A DNA stretch of 64,000 nt from the NCBI GenBank assembly GCA_016861345.1, contig BOLD01000003.1, positions 124,001-188,000 on the forward strand, read 5' to 3'. Source of the DNA: Oligoflexia bacterium (lineage in GTDB: Bacteria; Bdellovibrionota; Bdellovibrionia; Bdellovibrionales; Bdellovibrionaceae). The notes under the pieces were generated by a model that was not told where the DNA came from, searched no databases, and saw nothing but the letters and a program-made list of their open reading frames with translations. Below are positions 9,705 through 19,479 of the stretch, one piece after another. Position 1 is the stretch's first letter. The number at the start of each line of letters is the position of its first letter. The position numbers were made by a program, and so were the translations under genes.

Positions 9705-11107
9705 TAGGATTGGCGGGCTCGCTTGTCGACAGCAAGAGCGGCTTCACGAAGCACTTCACTTAGTGTCGGGTGACCGTGGAAAGATCTTGCAAGATCTTCA
9801 GATGAACCACCGAACTCCATAGCGATAACGACTTCACCAATAATTTCAGAAGCCTTTGGTCCAATAATATGACCACCGATGATTTTATCTGATCGAGTAT
9901 CGGTAATAATTTTCGCCATGCCTTCGGTAAATCCACCAGCCTTTGCGCGTCCGTTGGCTGCGAATGGAAAAGTTCCAACCGCATAGGGGATATTTTTTTC
10001 TTTAGCTTGCTCTTCTGTGTAGCCCACAGAGGCCACTTCGGGGTGAGTGTAGATGATGCCAGGACAGGTGTGATAGTTCACATGTCCCGCTTGGCCGGCA
10101 AGGATCTCAGCTAGGGCCACGCCCTCTTCTTCAGCCTTGTGCGCGAGCATAGGGCCTGGAATCAAATCGCCAACAGCATAGATGCCAGGCACTGATGTTT
10201 GAAAGTGAGCATCCACTTGTACAAATCCACGCTGATCTTTCTTCACCCCAAGCTCATCAAGACCCAATCCCTCTGAGAAAGGTTTGCGGCCAGTTGAAAC
10301 CAGAACAACGTCACCTTTCAGGGTTTTCTTTGAGCCATCCTTCATGTCTTCGTATTCAAGTTCAACTCCGCTGTTAGAAACTTTTGAGCCGATGACCTTG
10401 GCTTTAGTGATGAACTTCATGCCTTGCTTTTCAAGAGATCGTTTCAAAGTTGTAATGATTTGAACATCCATTGTTGGACAAATGCGATCAGCATATTCCA
10501 CAACTGTGACATTTGCGCCTAAACGTCTCCACACAGATCCCAACTCAAGTCCGATGACTCCGCCGCCAACAACAACCAAATCTTTTGGAACTGATGGTAG
10601 GGACAATGCGCCAGTTGAAGATACAATTTTCTTTTCATCAAATTTTAAGAAAGGCAATTCCACAGGAGCGGACCCAGTTGCACAGATGATGGCCTTGGCT
10701 TCAAGAACTGTGGTTTCTCCGCCTTCAAGAGCGACTTGGACTTTGCCGGGAGCAAGTATTTTTCCAAGTCCTTTGTAGGTTTCAATTTTATTTTTCTTCA
10801 TGAGAAAGGCAATACCCTGAGTAAGGTCTTTAACGACCTTGTCCTTGCGGGCAATCATTGTGGCGACATCAAGCCCAACTTTATCAACAAGGATGCCGTG
10901 AGATTTAAAATCATGTAGAGCTGTCTCATAGTGCTCTGAGCTTTCCAACAATGCCTTTGAGGGGATGCAGCCCACATTCAAGCAAGTCCCACCCAATGTT
11001 TTATCTTTTTCGATAATGGCTGTTTTCATTCCCAGCTGAGCGCAGCGGATTGCCCCGACATAACCACCGGGACCCGCACCAATCACGACAACATCAAATT
11101 GCGACAT
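9704..11107 (-). CDS. lpd: Dihydrolipoyl dehydrogenase (E3)
   Basis: FAD-dependent E3 subunit that re-oxidises dihydrolipoamide with NAD+; it serves the 2-oxoglutarate complex and possibly others. 467 residues, normal length. Visible are the FAD dinucleotide motif GAGPGG (10-15), the redox pair GGTCLNVGCIPSKALL with Cys42 and Cys47, the NAD-site motif GGGVIGLELGSVW, and the C-terminal active-site block HGHPTLSEVLREAAL with the His446/Glu451 pair. ATG follows AAGGAT. It is the third gene of the odhA-odhB-lpd operon, 28 nt after odhB. Assignment to the 2-oxoglutarate complex rests on this position. Confidence 0.97.
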   Translation of the reverse strand: MSQFDVVVIGAGPGGYVGAIRCAQLGMKTAIIEKDKTLGGTCLNVGCIPSKALLESSEHYETALHDFKSHGILVDKVGLDVATMIARKDKVVKDLTQGIAFLMKKNKIETYKGLGKILAPGKVQVALEGGETTVLEAKAIICATGSAPVELPFLKFDEKKIVSSTGALSLPSVPKDLVVVGGGVIGLELGSVWRRLGANVTVVEYADRICPTMDVQIITTLKRSLEKQGMKFITKAKVIGSKVSNSGVELEYEDMKDGSKKTLKGDVVLVSTGRKPFSEGLGLDELGVKKDQRGFVQVDAHFQTSVPGIYAVGDLIPGPMLAHKAEEEGVALAEILAGQAGHVNYHTCPGIIYTHPEVASVGYTEEQAKEKNIPYAVGTFPFAANGRAKAGGFTEGMAKIITDTRSDKIIGGHIIGPKASEIIGEVVIAMEFGGSSEDLARSFHGHPTLSEVLREAALAVDKRARQS

Positions 11108-11135
11108 AATGAAATCCTTTTACTTTCTCAAAAAA

Positions 11136-12392
11136 TTAAATCTCAAACAACATGCGCTCAGGCTCTTCAATGCACTCTTTAACTTTCACCAAGAAGCTGA
11201 CAGCTTCGCGGCCATCAATCATTCGGTGATCGTAAGAAAGAGCCACATACATCATGGGACGAATCTCGACTTTACCGTTAATAGCGACAGGACGATCTTC
11301 GATCTTGTGCATTCCTAAAATACCACTTTGCGGAGGGTTTAAGATTGGGGTCGACATCAGTGAGCCGAAAACTCCACCGTTGGAAATCGTGAAGGTTCCG
11401 CCGCTTAAATCATCGATGCCGATTTTTCCATCTCGGGCTTTTAGAGCGTACTGGCGGATCGCCATTTCAATCTGCGGAATAGTCATTTGATCCGCATCTT
11501 TGATCGCAGGAACAATCAGGCCCTTCTCTGTGCTCACTGCAACACCAATGTTGTAGTAGTTGTTGTAGACTACTTCATTGCCTTCGATAAAGGCGTTCAC
11601 AGCTGGCCACTCGCGAAGGGCTTCGATCGAGGCTTTTACGAAAAGACCCATGAAGCCAAGGCTCAAACCATATTTTTCTTTGAATTTATCTTTGTACTTT
11701 GCGCGAATCTCCATGGCCTTGGTCATGTCGATTTCGTTAAAGGTCGTCAATGTTGCTGTTGTCTGTTGAGACATCACCAGCCGCTCGGCGATTCGCTTAC
11801 GAATGTTCGACATGGGAACTCGCTTTTGATCCCCTTGTTTTGAAAGGCCTCGAAGAGTCATGTCGACGTTGGGGGATGGCGCCGTTTTTCCCGGGCTGGC
11901 TGGAGCTGGAGAGGCTGCTGGTGCCGGTTGGGGTTGGGCCTTCATCACATCTTCTTTTGTGAGACGTCCGCCTCGACCGGTTCCTTCAATTGCTGAGGTA
12001 TTCAGTCCCTTTTCTGTAGCGATTTTTTGAACTGCAGGACTGAGATGGCTTTTAAGATCGGGATGCAAGCTCGCGCCACCAGCTGGGGCGACCTGCATCG
12101 CTGGAGCGGGCGCGCTTGGTGCTGGTGCGGCGACAGTCGATGTTGTGGTTGGTTTTGCATCAGAATCAATAAATCCAACTACCGCATTGATGGGAAGAGT
12201 TTTTCCAGCCTCTGCAGAAATGGTGAGAACACCATCCTGTTCGGCGACAACCTCAACGGTTGCTTTGTCAGTTTCAATCGTCATGAGAATGTCGTTACGC
12301 TTAACGGCTTCACCATTTTTTTTGACCCAGGAACCGATGGTGGCTTCCGAGATAGATTCTCCTACTGCTGGTATTTTGACGTCGTATTTCAC
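11136..12392 (-). CDS. odhB: Dihydrolipoyl succinyltransferase (2-oxoglutarate dehydrogenase E2)
   Basis: Core E2 subunit of the 2-oxoglutarate dehydrogenase complex; it transfers the succinyl group to CoA in the TCA cycle. 418 residues: one lipoyl domain (1-77) with the lipoylated Lys43 in ETDKATVEV, an Ala/Pro-rich linker (82-105), a peripheral subunit-binding domain (about 112-147, [13 protein letters not shown]), a second Ala/Pro linker, then the catalytic domain ending in [10 protein letters not shown] (His389, Asp393). A single lipoyl domain and the [10 protein letters not shown] start favour the succinyl over the acetyl enzyme. Translation starts at GTG with AAGGAG upstream. It is located 24 nt after odhA. 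Confidence 0.96.
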   Translation of the reverse strand: MKYDVKIPAVGESISEATIGSWVKKNGEAVKRNDILMTIETDKATVEVVAEQDGVLTISAEAGKTLPINAVVGFIDSDAKPTTTSTVAAPAPSAPAPAMQVAPAGGASLHPDLKSHLSPAVQKIATEKGLNTSAIEGTGRGGRLTKEDVMKAQPQPAPAASPAPASPGKTAPSPNVDMTLRGLSKQGDQKRVPMSNIRKRIAERLVMSQQTTATLTTFNEIDMTKAMEIRAKYKDKFKEKYGLSLGFMGLFVKASIEALREWPAVNAFIEGNEVVYNNYYNIGVAVSTEKGLIVPAIKDADQMTIPQIEMAIRQYALKARDGKIGIDDLSGGTFTISNGGVFGSLMSTPILNPPQSGILGMHKIEDRPVAINGKVEIRPMMYVALSYDHRMIDGREAVSFLVKVKECIEEPERMLFEI

Positions 12393-12416
12393 TTGGAAAG
12401 CTCCTTTTTCATCTTT

Positions 12417-15140
12417 TTAAATCGTAAATGCATTTTTAATAATTTCAGCTTGCTCGGCTTTGTGTCGATAAACTGATCCAGTTGCAGGTGAAGATCGCTC
12501 GCCTCGACCCACATAGTGTAGTCCTAATTTCGAGAAGCCCTCTTTAATGAAAAGCTCTGACAGTTTGAAATATATAAACTGATAAGCTCCCATGTTCTTT
12601 GGCTCTTCTTGGACCCAGACAACATTCTTCAGATTTGGATAACTTCGAATCTGCGCTGCAATTTGTTTAAGCGGAGTCGGATAAAGTTGTTCAATACGAA
12701 CAAGAGCTGTCTTCTCTGACTTCAACTTTTCTCTTTCCTCGAGAAGTTCGTAGTAGACCTTTCCTGTGCAAAGAGCCAGGGTCTCTACTTTTTTTGAATC
12801 TTTCAGTAGAGTGTCTGGAATCACTTCCTGGAAGGTTCCCTTGGCCAGTTCTTCAATCGAAGATACCGCTCGTGGATGTCGAAGAAGAGACTTAGGCGAC
12901 ATGTTGATCAAAGGTTTTCTAAACGGTCGTTTGATCTGGCGTCTCAGCGCATGGAAAATTTGTGCTGGAGTCGTCAAATTGGTCACTTGAATATTATTCT
13001 GTGCGCACATCTGCAAGAAGCGTTCAAACTTGGCGCTTGAGTGCTCAGGTCCTTGTCCCTCATACCCATGGGGGAGAAGAACGACCAGTCCGCACATTTG
13101 CTGCCATTTGGCCTCGCCTGCGGTGATGAATTGATCGATAATGATTTGAGCGCCGTTCGCAAAGTCTCCGAACTGAGCTTCCCACATTGTTAAGAAAGTT
13201 GGGTCGCAAATCGCATTTCCGTACTCAAATCCTAAAACTCCATATTCCGAAAGAACGGAGTCATAGACACAAAACTCTGTTGGAGGATTTAAGTGTTTCA
13301 GAGCTAAGTAGCCTTCATTTGTTTTAGAATCATAAAAACCTGAGTGACGGTGAGTAAAGGTTCCACGAACGCAGTCTTGTCCAGAGAGGCGAACGGAGGT
13401 GCCTTCAGAGATCAGCGATCCATAGGCTAAAAGTTCACCCATGCCCCAGTCGATCATTTCTTTTCCATCCGACATGTTCTTTCTCGCCTCAAGAAGCTTC
13501 ACAAGCTTGGGGTGAATGTTAAATCCTGCGGGTACTTCGGAAATAAATTTTCCGATTTTTTTAAGCTTTGCAAGATCAATTGTGGTGTCTGTTGGCTTTT
13601 CAAAATCATCAGCCTTTGCTTTTCTGAGTCCTGTCCAGAAACCATCAAATTTAAATGGCTGAATTTTCGGCGGATTTGTTTTTGTATGTTCATACACTTT
13701 CTGAAGGCTTTCCATTTTTTCATTCATCTGACTCTCGTAAAATGCTTGGTCGATGACTCCTTCGTGCATCAATTTTTTACCGTAAATTTCACGAAGCGTT
13801 GGGTGTTTACGAATGATGTCATACATCAGTGGTTGAGTATAGGCGGGTTCGTCCCCTTCGTTGTGTCCAAACCGACGATAGCAAACAATATTGATCACCA
13901 CATCACGGCCCCACTCTTGGCGGTAGCGAAGAGCAATATCCATTGCACGAACACAAGCTTCAACATCATCACTGTTACAGTGAAGAACGGGTGTTGCGAT
14001 TACTTTTGATGTATCTGTGCAGTAGTGAGCGCTTCGGCTGTTCTCGGGATTTGTTGTAAATCCAATTTGATTATCAATAGCCAGGTGAATTGTTCCGCCA
14101 ACTGTGTATCCCTTCACGTTGGACATCTGGAAAGTCTCAAGCACAATGCCTTGACCTGCAAAGGCAGCATCTCCGTGAATCAAAACGGGGATAACAGTTT
14201 TTCGTTTTTCAGTATCTTTCCTTCGTCGTTGGGCGGCCCTTGCCATGCCCAAGACGACGGGATTAACAGCCTCAAGGTGAGAGGGGTTAAATGCTAAAGT
14301 GACATCACAGTCTCCGTTTGCAGTTTGCTTGGTTGCGTGATAGCCCAGATGGTATTTAACGTCCCCGTCAAAATCATCGATTGGAACAGCGGTTTCGGTT
14401 GGTCCATTAAAGTCCGCAAAAATGTACTCAAGGCCCTTGCCCATCAGATTTGCCAGAACATTCACGCGACCCCGGTGGGCCATTCCAATCATAATTTCTT
14501 GGCCACCAAGAGAGGTGCAGCGTTGAATCAGGGTTTCCATCATGGGAATAAGGGCGTCGCCACCCTCGATCGAGAATCGCTTTGTTCCCACATAACGAGT
14601 ATGAATGAACTTTTCCAATGACTCAGTCTTCGTGATGGATGCGAAAATACTTTTCTTTTCATCCGCCGAAAGTTTGAAAGAATCACGACCCTTTTCAAAC
14701 TCTTTAATGAACCAGTTGCGCACTTCAGGTAGGGCTTCAGCACACTGAACAGTTAGGGTTCCACAGTAACAAGATTTTAAGTGAGCAATGATTTCTTTTA
14801 AAGTCGCATTGGGTTTTCCAATGATTGCACCAATCTGAAAGCGTTGATCTAAATCTTTTTCTGTCAGACTGAATCTTTGAAGAGATAATTGGTCCGAGGG
14901 AGCTAGTGTATTTGTCAACGGATCAAGGTTCGCTTCAAAGTGTCCGTAGTTACGGTAAGCTGTGATCAGGTGATAAACATCGAGCTCTTTTTCTGAAAGA
15001 CCAAAGCTTCCGTTACTTGCAAACTCGACACCTTCAAAAAATTTTCGCCATTCCGTCGAGACAGATTCGGGGTTGGCTTTGAATTGCTGATAAAGTTGGT
15101 CGATGTAGTCTAGGTTGTCACGAGTTGCATAAGTTGCCAC
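12417..15140 (-). CDS. odhA: 2-oxoglutarate dehydrogenase E1 component
   Basis: Thiamine-diphosphate-dependent E1 subunit that decarboxylates 2-oxoglutarate and transfers the succinyl group to the lipoyl arm of E2. I place the start at GTG 15140 (907 residues): AAGAGG lies 6 nt upstream and the product then begins [16 protein letters not shown], the expected E1o N-terminus. Hallmarks include [14 protein letters not shown], the substrate/TPP block [17 protein letters not shown], the Mg/TPP loop [14 protein letters not shown] and the C-terminal AYQFIYFKL. It is the first gene of odhA-odhB-lpd and divergent from gpmA, with which it shares a 102-nt intergenic region that must hold both promoters. 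Confidence 0.96.
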   Translation of the reverse strand: MATYATRDNLDYIDQLYQQFKANPESVSTEWRKFFEGVEFASNGSFGLSEKELDVYHLITAYRNYGHFEANLDPLTNTLAPSDQLSLQRFSLTEKDLDQRFQIGAIIGKPNATLKEIIAHLKSCYCGTLTVQCAEALPEVRNWFIKEFEKGRDSFKLSADEKKSIFASITKTESLEKFIHTRYVGTKRFSIEGGDALIPMMETLIQRCTSLGGQEIMIGMAHRGRVNVLANLMGKGLEYIFADFNGPTETAVPIDDFDGDVKYHLGYHATKQTANGDCDVTLAFNPSHLEAVNPVVLGMARAAQRRRKDTEKRKTVIPVLIHGDAAFAGQGIVLETFQMSNVKGYTVGGTIHLAIDNQIGFTTNPENSRSAHYCTDTSKVIATPVLHCNSDDVEACVRAMDIALRYRQEWGRDVVINIVCYRRFGHNEGDEPAYTQPLMYDIIRKHPTLREIYGKKLMHEGVIDQAFYESQMNEKMESLQKVYEHTKTNPPKIQPFKFDGFWTGLRKAKADDFEKPTDTTIDLAKLKKIGKFISEVPAGFNIHPKLVKLLEARKNMSDGKEMIDWGMGELLAYGSLISEGTSVRLSGQDCVRGTFTHRHSGFYDSKTNEGYLALKHLNPPTEFCVYDSVLSEYGVLGFEYGNAICDPTFLTMWEAQFGDFANGAQIIIDQFITAGEAKWQQMCGLVVLLPHGYEGQGPEHSSAKFERFLQMCAQNNIQVTNLTTPAQIFHALRRQIKRPFRKPLINMSPKSLLRHPRAVSSIEELAKGTFQEVIPDTLLKDSKKVETLALCTGKVYYELLEEREKLKSEKTALVRIEQLYPTPLKQIAAQIRSYPNLKNVVWVQEEPKNMGAYQFIYFKLSELFIKEGFSKLGLHYVGRGERSSPATGSVYRHKAEQAEIIKNAFTI

Positions 15141-15242
15141 GCAGAACCTCTTTTGAAAGTTACTTTTATGTTGAAATGTAAGCGGCATATGATAGCAATT
15201 TCCTTTATAAAAATGAAACATAAACATGGGGGATTACACAGG

Positions 15243-15992
15243 ATGTACAAATTAGTTTTAGTTAGACACGGTGAAAGTCTTTGGAACAAAGAAAATCGTT
15301 TCACGGGTTGGCAGGATATTGATCTCTCAGAAAAGGGTCGAGCAGAAGCTCAACTTGCAGGTCAGACTCTGAAGAAGCTGGGATTTGAATTTGACGAAGC
15401 TTATACATCGGTTTTAAAGCGAGCCATTCGAACTTTGTGGATTATTCAAGAGGAAATGGATTTAATGTGGCTTCCGGTTAAGAAAGATTGGCGCTTAAAT
15501 GAAAGGCACTATGGCGGCCTTACGGGATTAGATAAAGCTGAAACCGCAGCACGTCATGGTGAAGATCAAGTTAAAATTTGGCGGCGCAGCTATGACACGC
15601 CTCCGCCGAAAATGGAAAAAAATGATCCTCGCCACCCGACTCATGACAAAAGATACGCAAATGTGAACCCAGACCAACTTCCAAGTGGAGAGTCGTTAAA
15701 GGATACGGTCGCGCGATTTTTGCCGTTATGGAACTCAGAGATTGCTCCAAAAATAAAAAATGGGACAAAAATTCTCATCGCAGCTCATGGAAACTCTTTG
15801 CGAGCGCTGATTCAGCACTTGGAAAAGATGAGTCCAGATCAAATCATGGAGGTGAATATGCCCACTGGAATTCCCATGCTCTATGAACTCGACGCTAATC
15901 TCAATGTGATCAAGAAAGAATTTTTGGGTGACGAGGAAACTGTGAGGGCGGCAATTGCATCGGTGGCAGCTCAAGGAAAAGTAAAGAAATAA
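15243..15992 (+). CDS. gpmA: 2,3-bisphosphoglycerate-dependent phosphoglycerate mutase
   Basis: Interconverts 3- and 2-phosphoglycerate in glycolysis and gluconeogenesis through a phosphohistidine. With ATG 15243 the product is 249 residues, the usual dPGM length, and begins [15 protein letters not shown], with the phosphorylated His in the RHGES motif. Further marks are [28 protein letters not shown] and the second active-site His in [10 protein letters not shown]. In-frame upstream starts would add residues absent from the family. The SD is weak (CACAGG touching the ATG; GGGGGA further upstream). It is divergent from the odhA operon, so the two central-carbon units may be co-regulated. Confidence 0.95.
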   Translation: MYKLVLVRHGESLWNKENRFTGWQDIDLSEKGRAEAQLAGQTLKKLGFEFDEAYTSVLKRAIRTLWIIQEEMDLMWLPVKKDWRLNERHYGGLTGLDKAETAARHGEDQVKIWRRSYDTPPPKMEKNDPRHPTHDKRYANVNPDQLPSGESLKDTVARFLPLWNSEIAPKIKNGTKILIAAHGNSLRALIQHLEKMSPDQIMEVNMPTGIPMLYELDANLNVIKKEFLGDEETVRAAIASVAAQGKVKK

Positions 15993-16077
15993 AATAACGT
16001 CCAGGGTGGTTGTTTTTCGTCAGAAGTTGTTTATCATTTTCTGGTAGGGTTTGGAAAAAAAATAATCGGAGGGAATC

Positions 16078-16431
16078 ATGAATTTTGATGAGGCAGTAAA
16101 AGCTCATTCAGAGTGGAAAACAAAACTTTCACATTATATCCGCAAGCCAGATGGATCGCTGAAGGCTGCTGATGTTGGTGTTGATAATAAATGTACGCTT
16201 GGGCAGTGGATTTATGGAGAAGGATCTGCGCACAGTTCGCTTCCTGAGTACGGCACTCTAAAGGCTGAGCATGCCAAATTTCATAAATGTGCTGCAAGTA
16301 TCATTACTCGTGCTGACAAAGGTGAGAATGTCACTGAGGAAGTGATGTTGGGTTCAAAAAGTGAGTATGCAGCTTGTTCTTCGCATGTTGTTGCTGCAAT
16401 CATGGCCATGAAAGCGAAAGTGAAGAAGTAA
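16078..16431 (+). CDS. Stand-alone CZB (chemoreceptor zinc-binding) domain protein
   Basis: 117 residues made up almost entirely of one CZB domain, a four-helix zinc-binding fold usually found attached to chemoreceptors or diguanylate cyclases. The expected ligand set is visible: His10 (EAVKAHSEWK), Cys39 in CTLGQW, and His65/His69 in EHAKFH. There is no signal peptide, so it is cytoplasmic. The start is clear (GGAGGG just before ATG). The stop codon is immediately followed by the TTG start of hutI, so the two are almost certainly co-translated. A sensing role for zinc or hypochlorous acid is known for some CZB proteins; here its function is unknown. HutI being a metal-dependent enzyme makes the pairing suggestive. 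Confidence 0.88.
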   Translation: MNFDEAVKAHSEWKTKLSHYIRKPDGSLKAADVGVDNKCTLGQWIYGEGSAHSSLPEYGTLKAEHAKFHKCAASIITRADKGENVTEEVMLGSKSEYAACSSHVVAAIMAMKAKVKK

Positions 16432-17670
16432 TTGAGTTTAACTCAGGTTTATAAAAATATCGGCACCCTTCTCAGTTTAGAGGGTGTGCGGAAAAAAGAT
16501 GGTCGCCGAGTTCAAGAAGAGGATCTCTCTCTGATTTCAAAGGCGGCCATCGTTGTTTCTGGAGGAGTCATTCAGTGGATTGGTCCTCAGAAAAAGCTTC
16601 CAAGAATCTACGCGAAAAAATCAAAAGATATTGATCTTCAAGGTTCAACCGTTCTGCCAGGTTTTATCGAGGCCCATACACACTCTATTTTTTCAGGCAG
16701 TCGCGCACAGGAATTTGAGCTTCGCAATCAGGGTGTATCTTATCAAGAAATCGCAGCTCGTGGCGGTGGAATTCTATCAACGATGACAAAGACAAGGGCT
16801 GCGAGTGCAAAGAGTTTGTTGGATCTCACTCAGCAAAGAACGGATCGCTTTCTTCAACAAGGGGTGACCACGCTTGAAGTAAAAACTGGATATGCGCTCA
16901 ATTTGAAAGATGAAATAAAATGTCTTGGGGTGATCTCTCAACTAAAAGGGCCAAGAATTGTTTCGACTTATTTAGGCGCGCACGCTGTACCGAAAGAGTT
17001 TTCCTCAGCAGATGAATATCTGCATTATATTTTGGAAAAAGTTTTACCAGTCATTCAAAAGAAAAAGCTTTCTCAGCGGGTGGATATCTTTATTGAGAAG
17101 GGCTTTTTCACACAAGAGCAGGCTCGCCATTATTTATCCACGGCTCAAAAAATGGGCTTTGATTGTGTGATCCACGCCGATCAGCTGAGCCTTTGTGGTG
17201 GAGCAGAGCTCGCTGTTGAAATGAGTGCTTTATCTGGCGATCACTTGATTCAAATTCAGGAGAATCAAATTCAAAAATTGGCTCAATCTCGGGTGACAGC
17301 TCTTCTTTTGCCTGCGGCAGATCTCTATATGAAGTGTGCTTACCCTCCAGCGAGAAAATTAATTGATGCTGGAGCTCGTGTGGCTTTAGCAACAGATTTT
17401 AATCCTGGTAGTTGTCCAACTCAGGACTTGTCACTGGTGGGGCTCTTGGGTCGTCTTGAAATGAAGATGACCTTGCCAGAGGTCATTGCCGCATACACCT
17501 ACAATGCAGCTTGTGCTCTTAAGCTTGAGCAAAAAACAGGAACAATTGGCGTTGGATTTTGTGCTGATTTCATCAGCATTCAAAAAGATTGGACAGATTT
17601 GTTTTATCAGATCGGTGATCAAAATTCGTCAAAGTCCGTCTGCTCTGGGCGTATATTTGATTTTAGTTAA
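16432..17670 (+). CDS. hutI: Imidazolonepropionase
   Basis: Hydrolyses imidazolone-5-propionate to N-formimidoyl-glutamate, third step of histidine degradation; metal-dependent amidohydrolase fold. 412 residues, normal length. Visible motifs: GFIEAHTHSIFSGSR with the metal-binding H-x-H, the family block ARGGGILSTMTKTR, VIHADQLS, and ATDFNPGSCPTQDL with the metal-site Asp. Translation starts at TTG directly after the CZB stop (TAA TTG) with only a weak purine-rich SD, implying coupling. It is separated from hutH-hutU by about 10 kb of unrelated genes. Confidence 0.95.
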   Translation: MSLTQVYKNIGTLLSLEGVRKKDGRRVQEEDLSLISKAAIVVSGGVIQWIGPQKKLPRIYAKKSKDIDLQGSTVLPGFIEAHTHSIFSGSRAQEFELRNQGVSYQEIAARGGGILSTMTKTRAASAKSLLDLTQQRTDRFLQQGVTTLEVKTGYALNLKDEIKCLGVISQLKGPRIVSTYLGAHAVPKEFSSADEYLHYILEKVLPVIQKKKLSQRVDIFIEKGFFTQEQARHYLSTAQKMGFDCVIHADQLSLCGGAELAVEMSALSGDHLIQIQENQIQKLAQSRVTALLLPAADLYMKCAYPPARKLIDAGARVALATDFNPGSCPTQDLSLVGLLGRLEMKMTLPEVIAAYTYNAACALKLEQKTGTIGVGFCADFISIQKDWTDLFYQIGDQNSSKSVCSGRIFDFS

Positions 17671-17793
17671 ATATCAAGATGCGTCACAAAAAGTAAGAAA
17701 TCTTACATTTTCTTAAAATTTCTTTTGATTTTAGGTCGAGTGTCTTTCTAGTCTTATCGTGTCACCTGGAATTAACAACGAAGAGGATGATTC

Positions 17794-18207
17794 ATGAGAA
17801 CAACCTATTCAGGACTGATGCAGTCAAAGTATTTTAACCCGGCCTTTAATTCAGCCATCTTTGATGGACCAGTTCGAATTTACTTTGCTCAATTTCACGA
17901 ATCTCTTGCTTTAAAAATTTACTTTCAGTTGCAGCAGAGGTTTTCTGATCTAATGACTCGTTCAAAATCTCTACATCAGAAGAATGGTCGCAATATCCTT
18001 GTTATGCTTTATCCCAACTCAGATACTTTTCAGATGTCTTTTGAGGGGCAAGATGGTTTTATCATTAGTGATGAATTGGATGAAGACACTCTTATTGGTA
18101 TCAATGGCCCATTTGAAGATGATCAGCTTGCAAAAGTTTTGCAAGCCATTCAAACAGCACTTCAAGCCTGGGAAAGACTCCCAGTTGATGTCCAAGCCAC
18201 GTTATAA
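17794..18207 (+). CDS. Conserved-looking small cytoplasmic protein, unknown
   Basis: 137 residues, no signal peptide or membrane segment. The sequence has a mixed alpha/beta look: aromatic N-terminal part (SKYFNPAF, GPVRIYFAQFHESLALKIYF), a strand NILVMLYPNSDTFQMSFEGQ, an acidic turn and a C-terminal amphipathic helix. GAAGAGGATG lies upstream of the ATG. Its last 20 nt overlap the start of the pilin-like gene at 18188, so the two are probably coupled; a regulatory or assembly partner role for that small membrane protein would fit but is inference. No family was recognised. Confidence 0.75.
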   Translation: MRTTYSGLMQSKYFNPAFNSAIFDGPVRIYFAQFHESLALKIYFQLQQRFSDLMTRSKSLHQKNGRNILVMLYPNSDTFQMSFEGQDGFIISDELDEDTLIGINGPFEDDQLAKVLQAIQTALQAWERLPVDVQATL

Positions 18208-18397
18208 TCCCCCGTATCGGTCTCAGTCAGGTCAATTAGTTATTGAGTATGTTCTGCTATTGATTGTCGTTGTGACAATCGCTCTTCTGATTCGAAATAT
18301 GCTGATGAAGAGAGACCCCGATTCTCCGGGGTCTCTGGTTGGTAAATGGAGTGAGATCCAAAAGGTCATAGCTGAAGATGACCCGAATAAACGCTAA
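18188..18397 (+). CDS. Small pilin-like (Flp/class III signal-type) membrane protein
   Basis: 69 residues in a frame overlapping the previous gene. A basic, Pro/Tyr/Ser-rich leader (about 15 residues) precedes GQLVIEYVLLLIVVV, which matches the G-Q-x-x-x-E-Y-hydrophobic pattern of Flp/TadE-type prepilins, where cleavage follows the Gly and Glu5 aids assembly. About 20 hydrophobic residues follow, then a charged tail of about 30 residues. It could be a minor pilin-like subunit or simply a small membrane protein. The SD is poor (GGAAAG), consistent with coupling. A 9-bp inverted repeat (18311-18319 / 18328-18336) lies within the coding region near the 3' end. It converges with the next gene, 3 nt apart. 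Confidence 0.65.
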   Translation: MSKPRYNPPYRSQSGQLVIEYVLLLIVVVTIALLIRNMLMKRDPDSPGSLVGKWSEIQKVIAEDDPNKR

Positions 18398-18400
18398 TAA

Positions 18401-19231
18401 TTAGTATCTAGGACGAACACCAAAATCCAATCGGTATTCTCCACGACTGCCAGTTAAATTGTCAGTAATGGCAGTGATAACAACTCTTCGAACATAGGCT
18501 TGTTGAAGAAAGGCACCAACTTCTTGACCTTCTCGAACCACAGTTCTGAGTTCTGGCAGATCATAGGCACGACCATCCTGCATTTCCACTACGGCCCGTG
18601 TGATACGAACACGCTCTTTTGTTCCAATGATACGAATCCGATACACAGGTTCGTCAAAGCGTCGAGGTCTAAATTCTTTCGAAGTCTCGATAAACTTCTG
18701 CGTTCTCTCGCTGCCGCCCTCATAATAAGTGATATTAGGACCAGGATATCCACCGCCACCATAGTCTCTATATCCGATCAGGACAACTCGATCGACCATG
18801 ATGTGGCCATTTAAATTAATTTGCCACGCACCTTGAGTCATCCGACCAGGATTATAGAAGTCAATGTGATAATAAGTTCTCGGATTGCGAGAATAAAAAT
18901 CACCTGGGCGCCCACCAATCAGTCTCCACTGTGAAAGTTGGCCTCCAATGTTCGCTTGGGCTTCGCCTCGCCCGAACTCACTCTTGGCAATCAACAGAAT
19001 TCTTTCGATCTCGAAATTTTGTTGGTTAAAGTAGGGGCGTTGCCGCGTCAGATCTTGGCGCAAAAAAAGAGTCGTTGACCCTTGAGTTTCTCGCCCCCAG
19101 TAATTAATTTCCACCGTTTCCGGCTGTCCCCAATATCTCTGGGCTGAGGCCACCGAGCTAATCAGGACCGTTGCCAGGGCCAATATTTTGAAGTGATAGA
19201 GAATGGTATGTCGAGCTAGTGATAATTTCAT
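18401..19231 (-). CDS. Secreted beta-rich protein of unknown function
   Basis: 276 residues with a Sec signal peptide (basic start, hydrophobic core, cleavage near SVASAQ). The mature part is rich in Arg, Tyr and Gly and dominated by alternating beta-strand patterns; two segments with I(R)RIxG/VRR look repeated (about 195-210 and 245-255), and a Gly/Pro loop (YGGGGYPGP) sits in the middle. The start is supported by AAGGGGGA. No catalytic motif was recognised. It faces the serine protease operon across a 248-nt divergent region. Confidence 0.78.
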   Translation of the reverse strand: MKLSLARHTILYHFKILALATVLISSVASAQRYWGQPETVEINYWGRETQGSTTLFLRQDLTRQRPYFNQQNFEIERILLIAKSEFGRGEAQANIGGQLSQWRLIGGRPGDFYSRNPRTYYHIDFYNPGRMTQGAWQINLNGHIMVDRVVLIGYRDYGGGGYPGPNITYYEGGSERTQKFIETSKEFRPRRFDEPVYRIRIIGTKERVRITRAVVEMQDGRAYDLPELRTVVREGQEVGAFLQQAYVRRVVITAITDNLTGSRGEYRLDFGVRPRY

Positions 19232-19479
19232 TTTTTCCCCCTTGTTGTATTTAAGGTGTGCGTCGACATAGTATTGCTAAACCAGTGCCAATCGTTTTTG
19301 AGGCTTACCTTGCTGCTCACAACGCATTAATTCGATTTTAACAGACAAATTGTCCATACTTTTGACAGGAATTTTCTTCACTTGAGTCGGTGTGAAAAAA
19401 GAGCTGTGTAAAATTCAAACACTATTGAAATTCAAGAACTTACCTTAGTATCACCTCACTTATTTTGAAAGTGGGTCTT

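Noticed and set aside
18311..18336. Strong AGAGACCCC/GGGGTCTCT hairpin as terminator
   Set aside because: It lies inside the coding region of the pilin-like gene, about 60 nt before the stop, and no T-tract follows.
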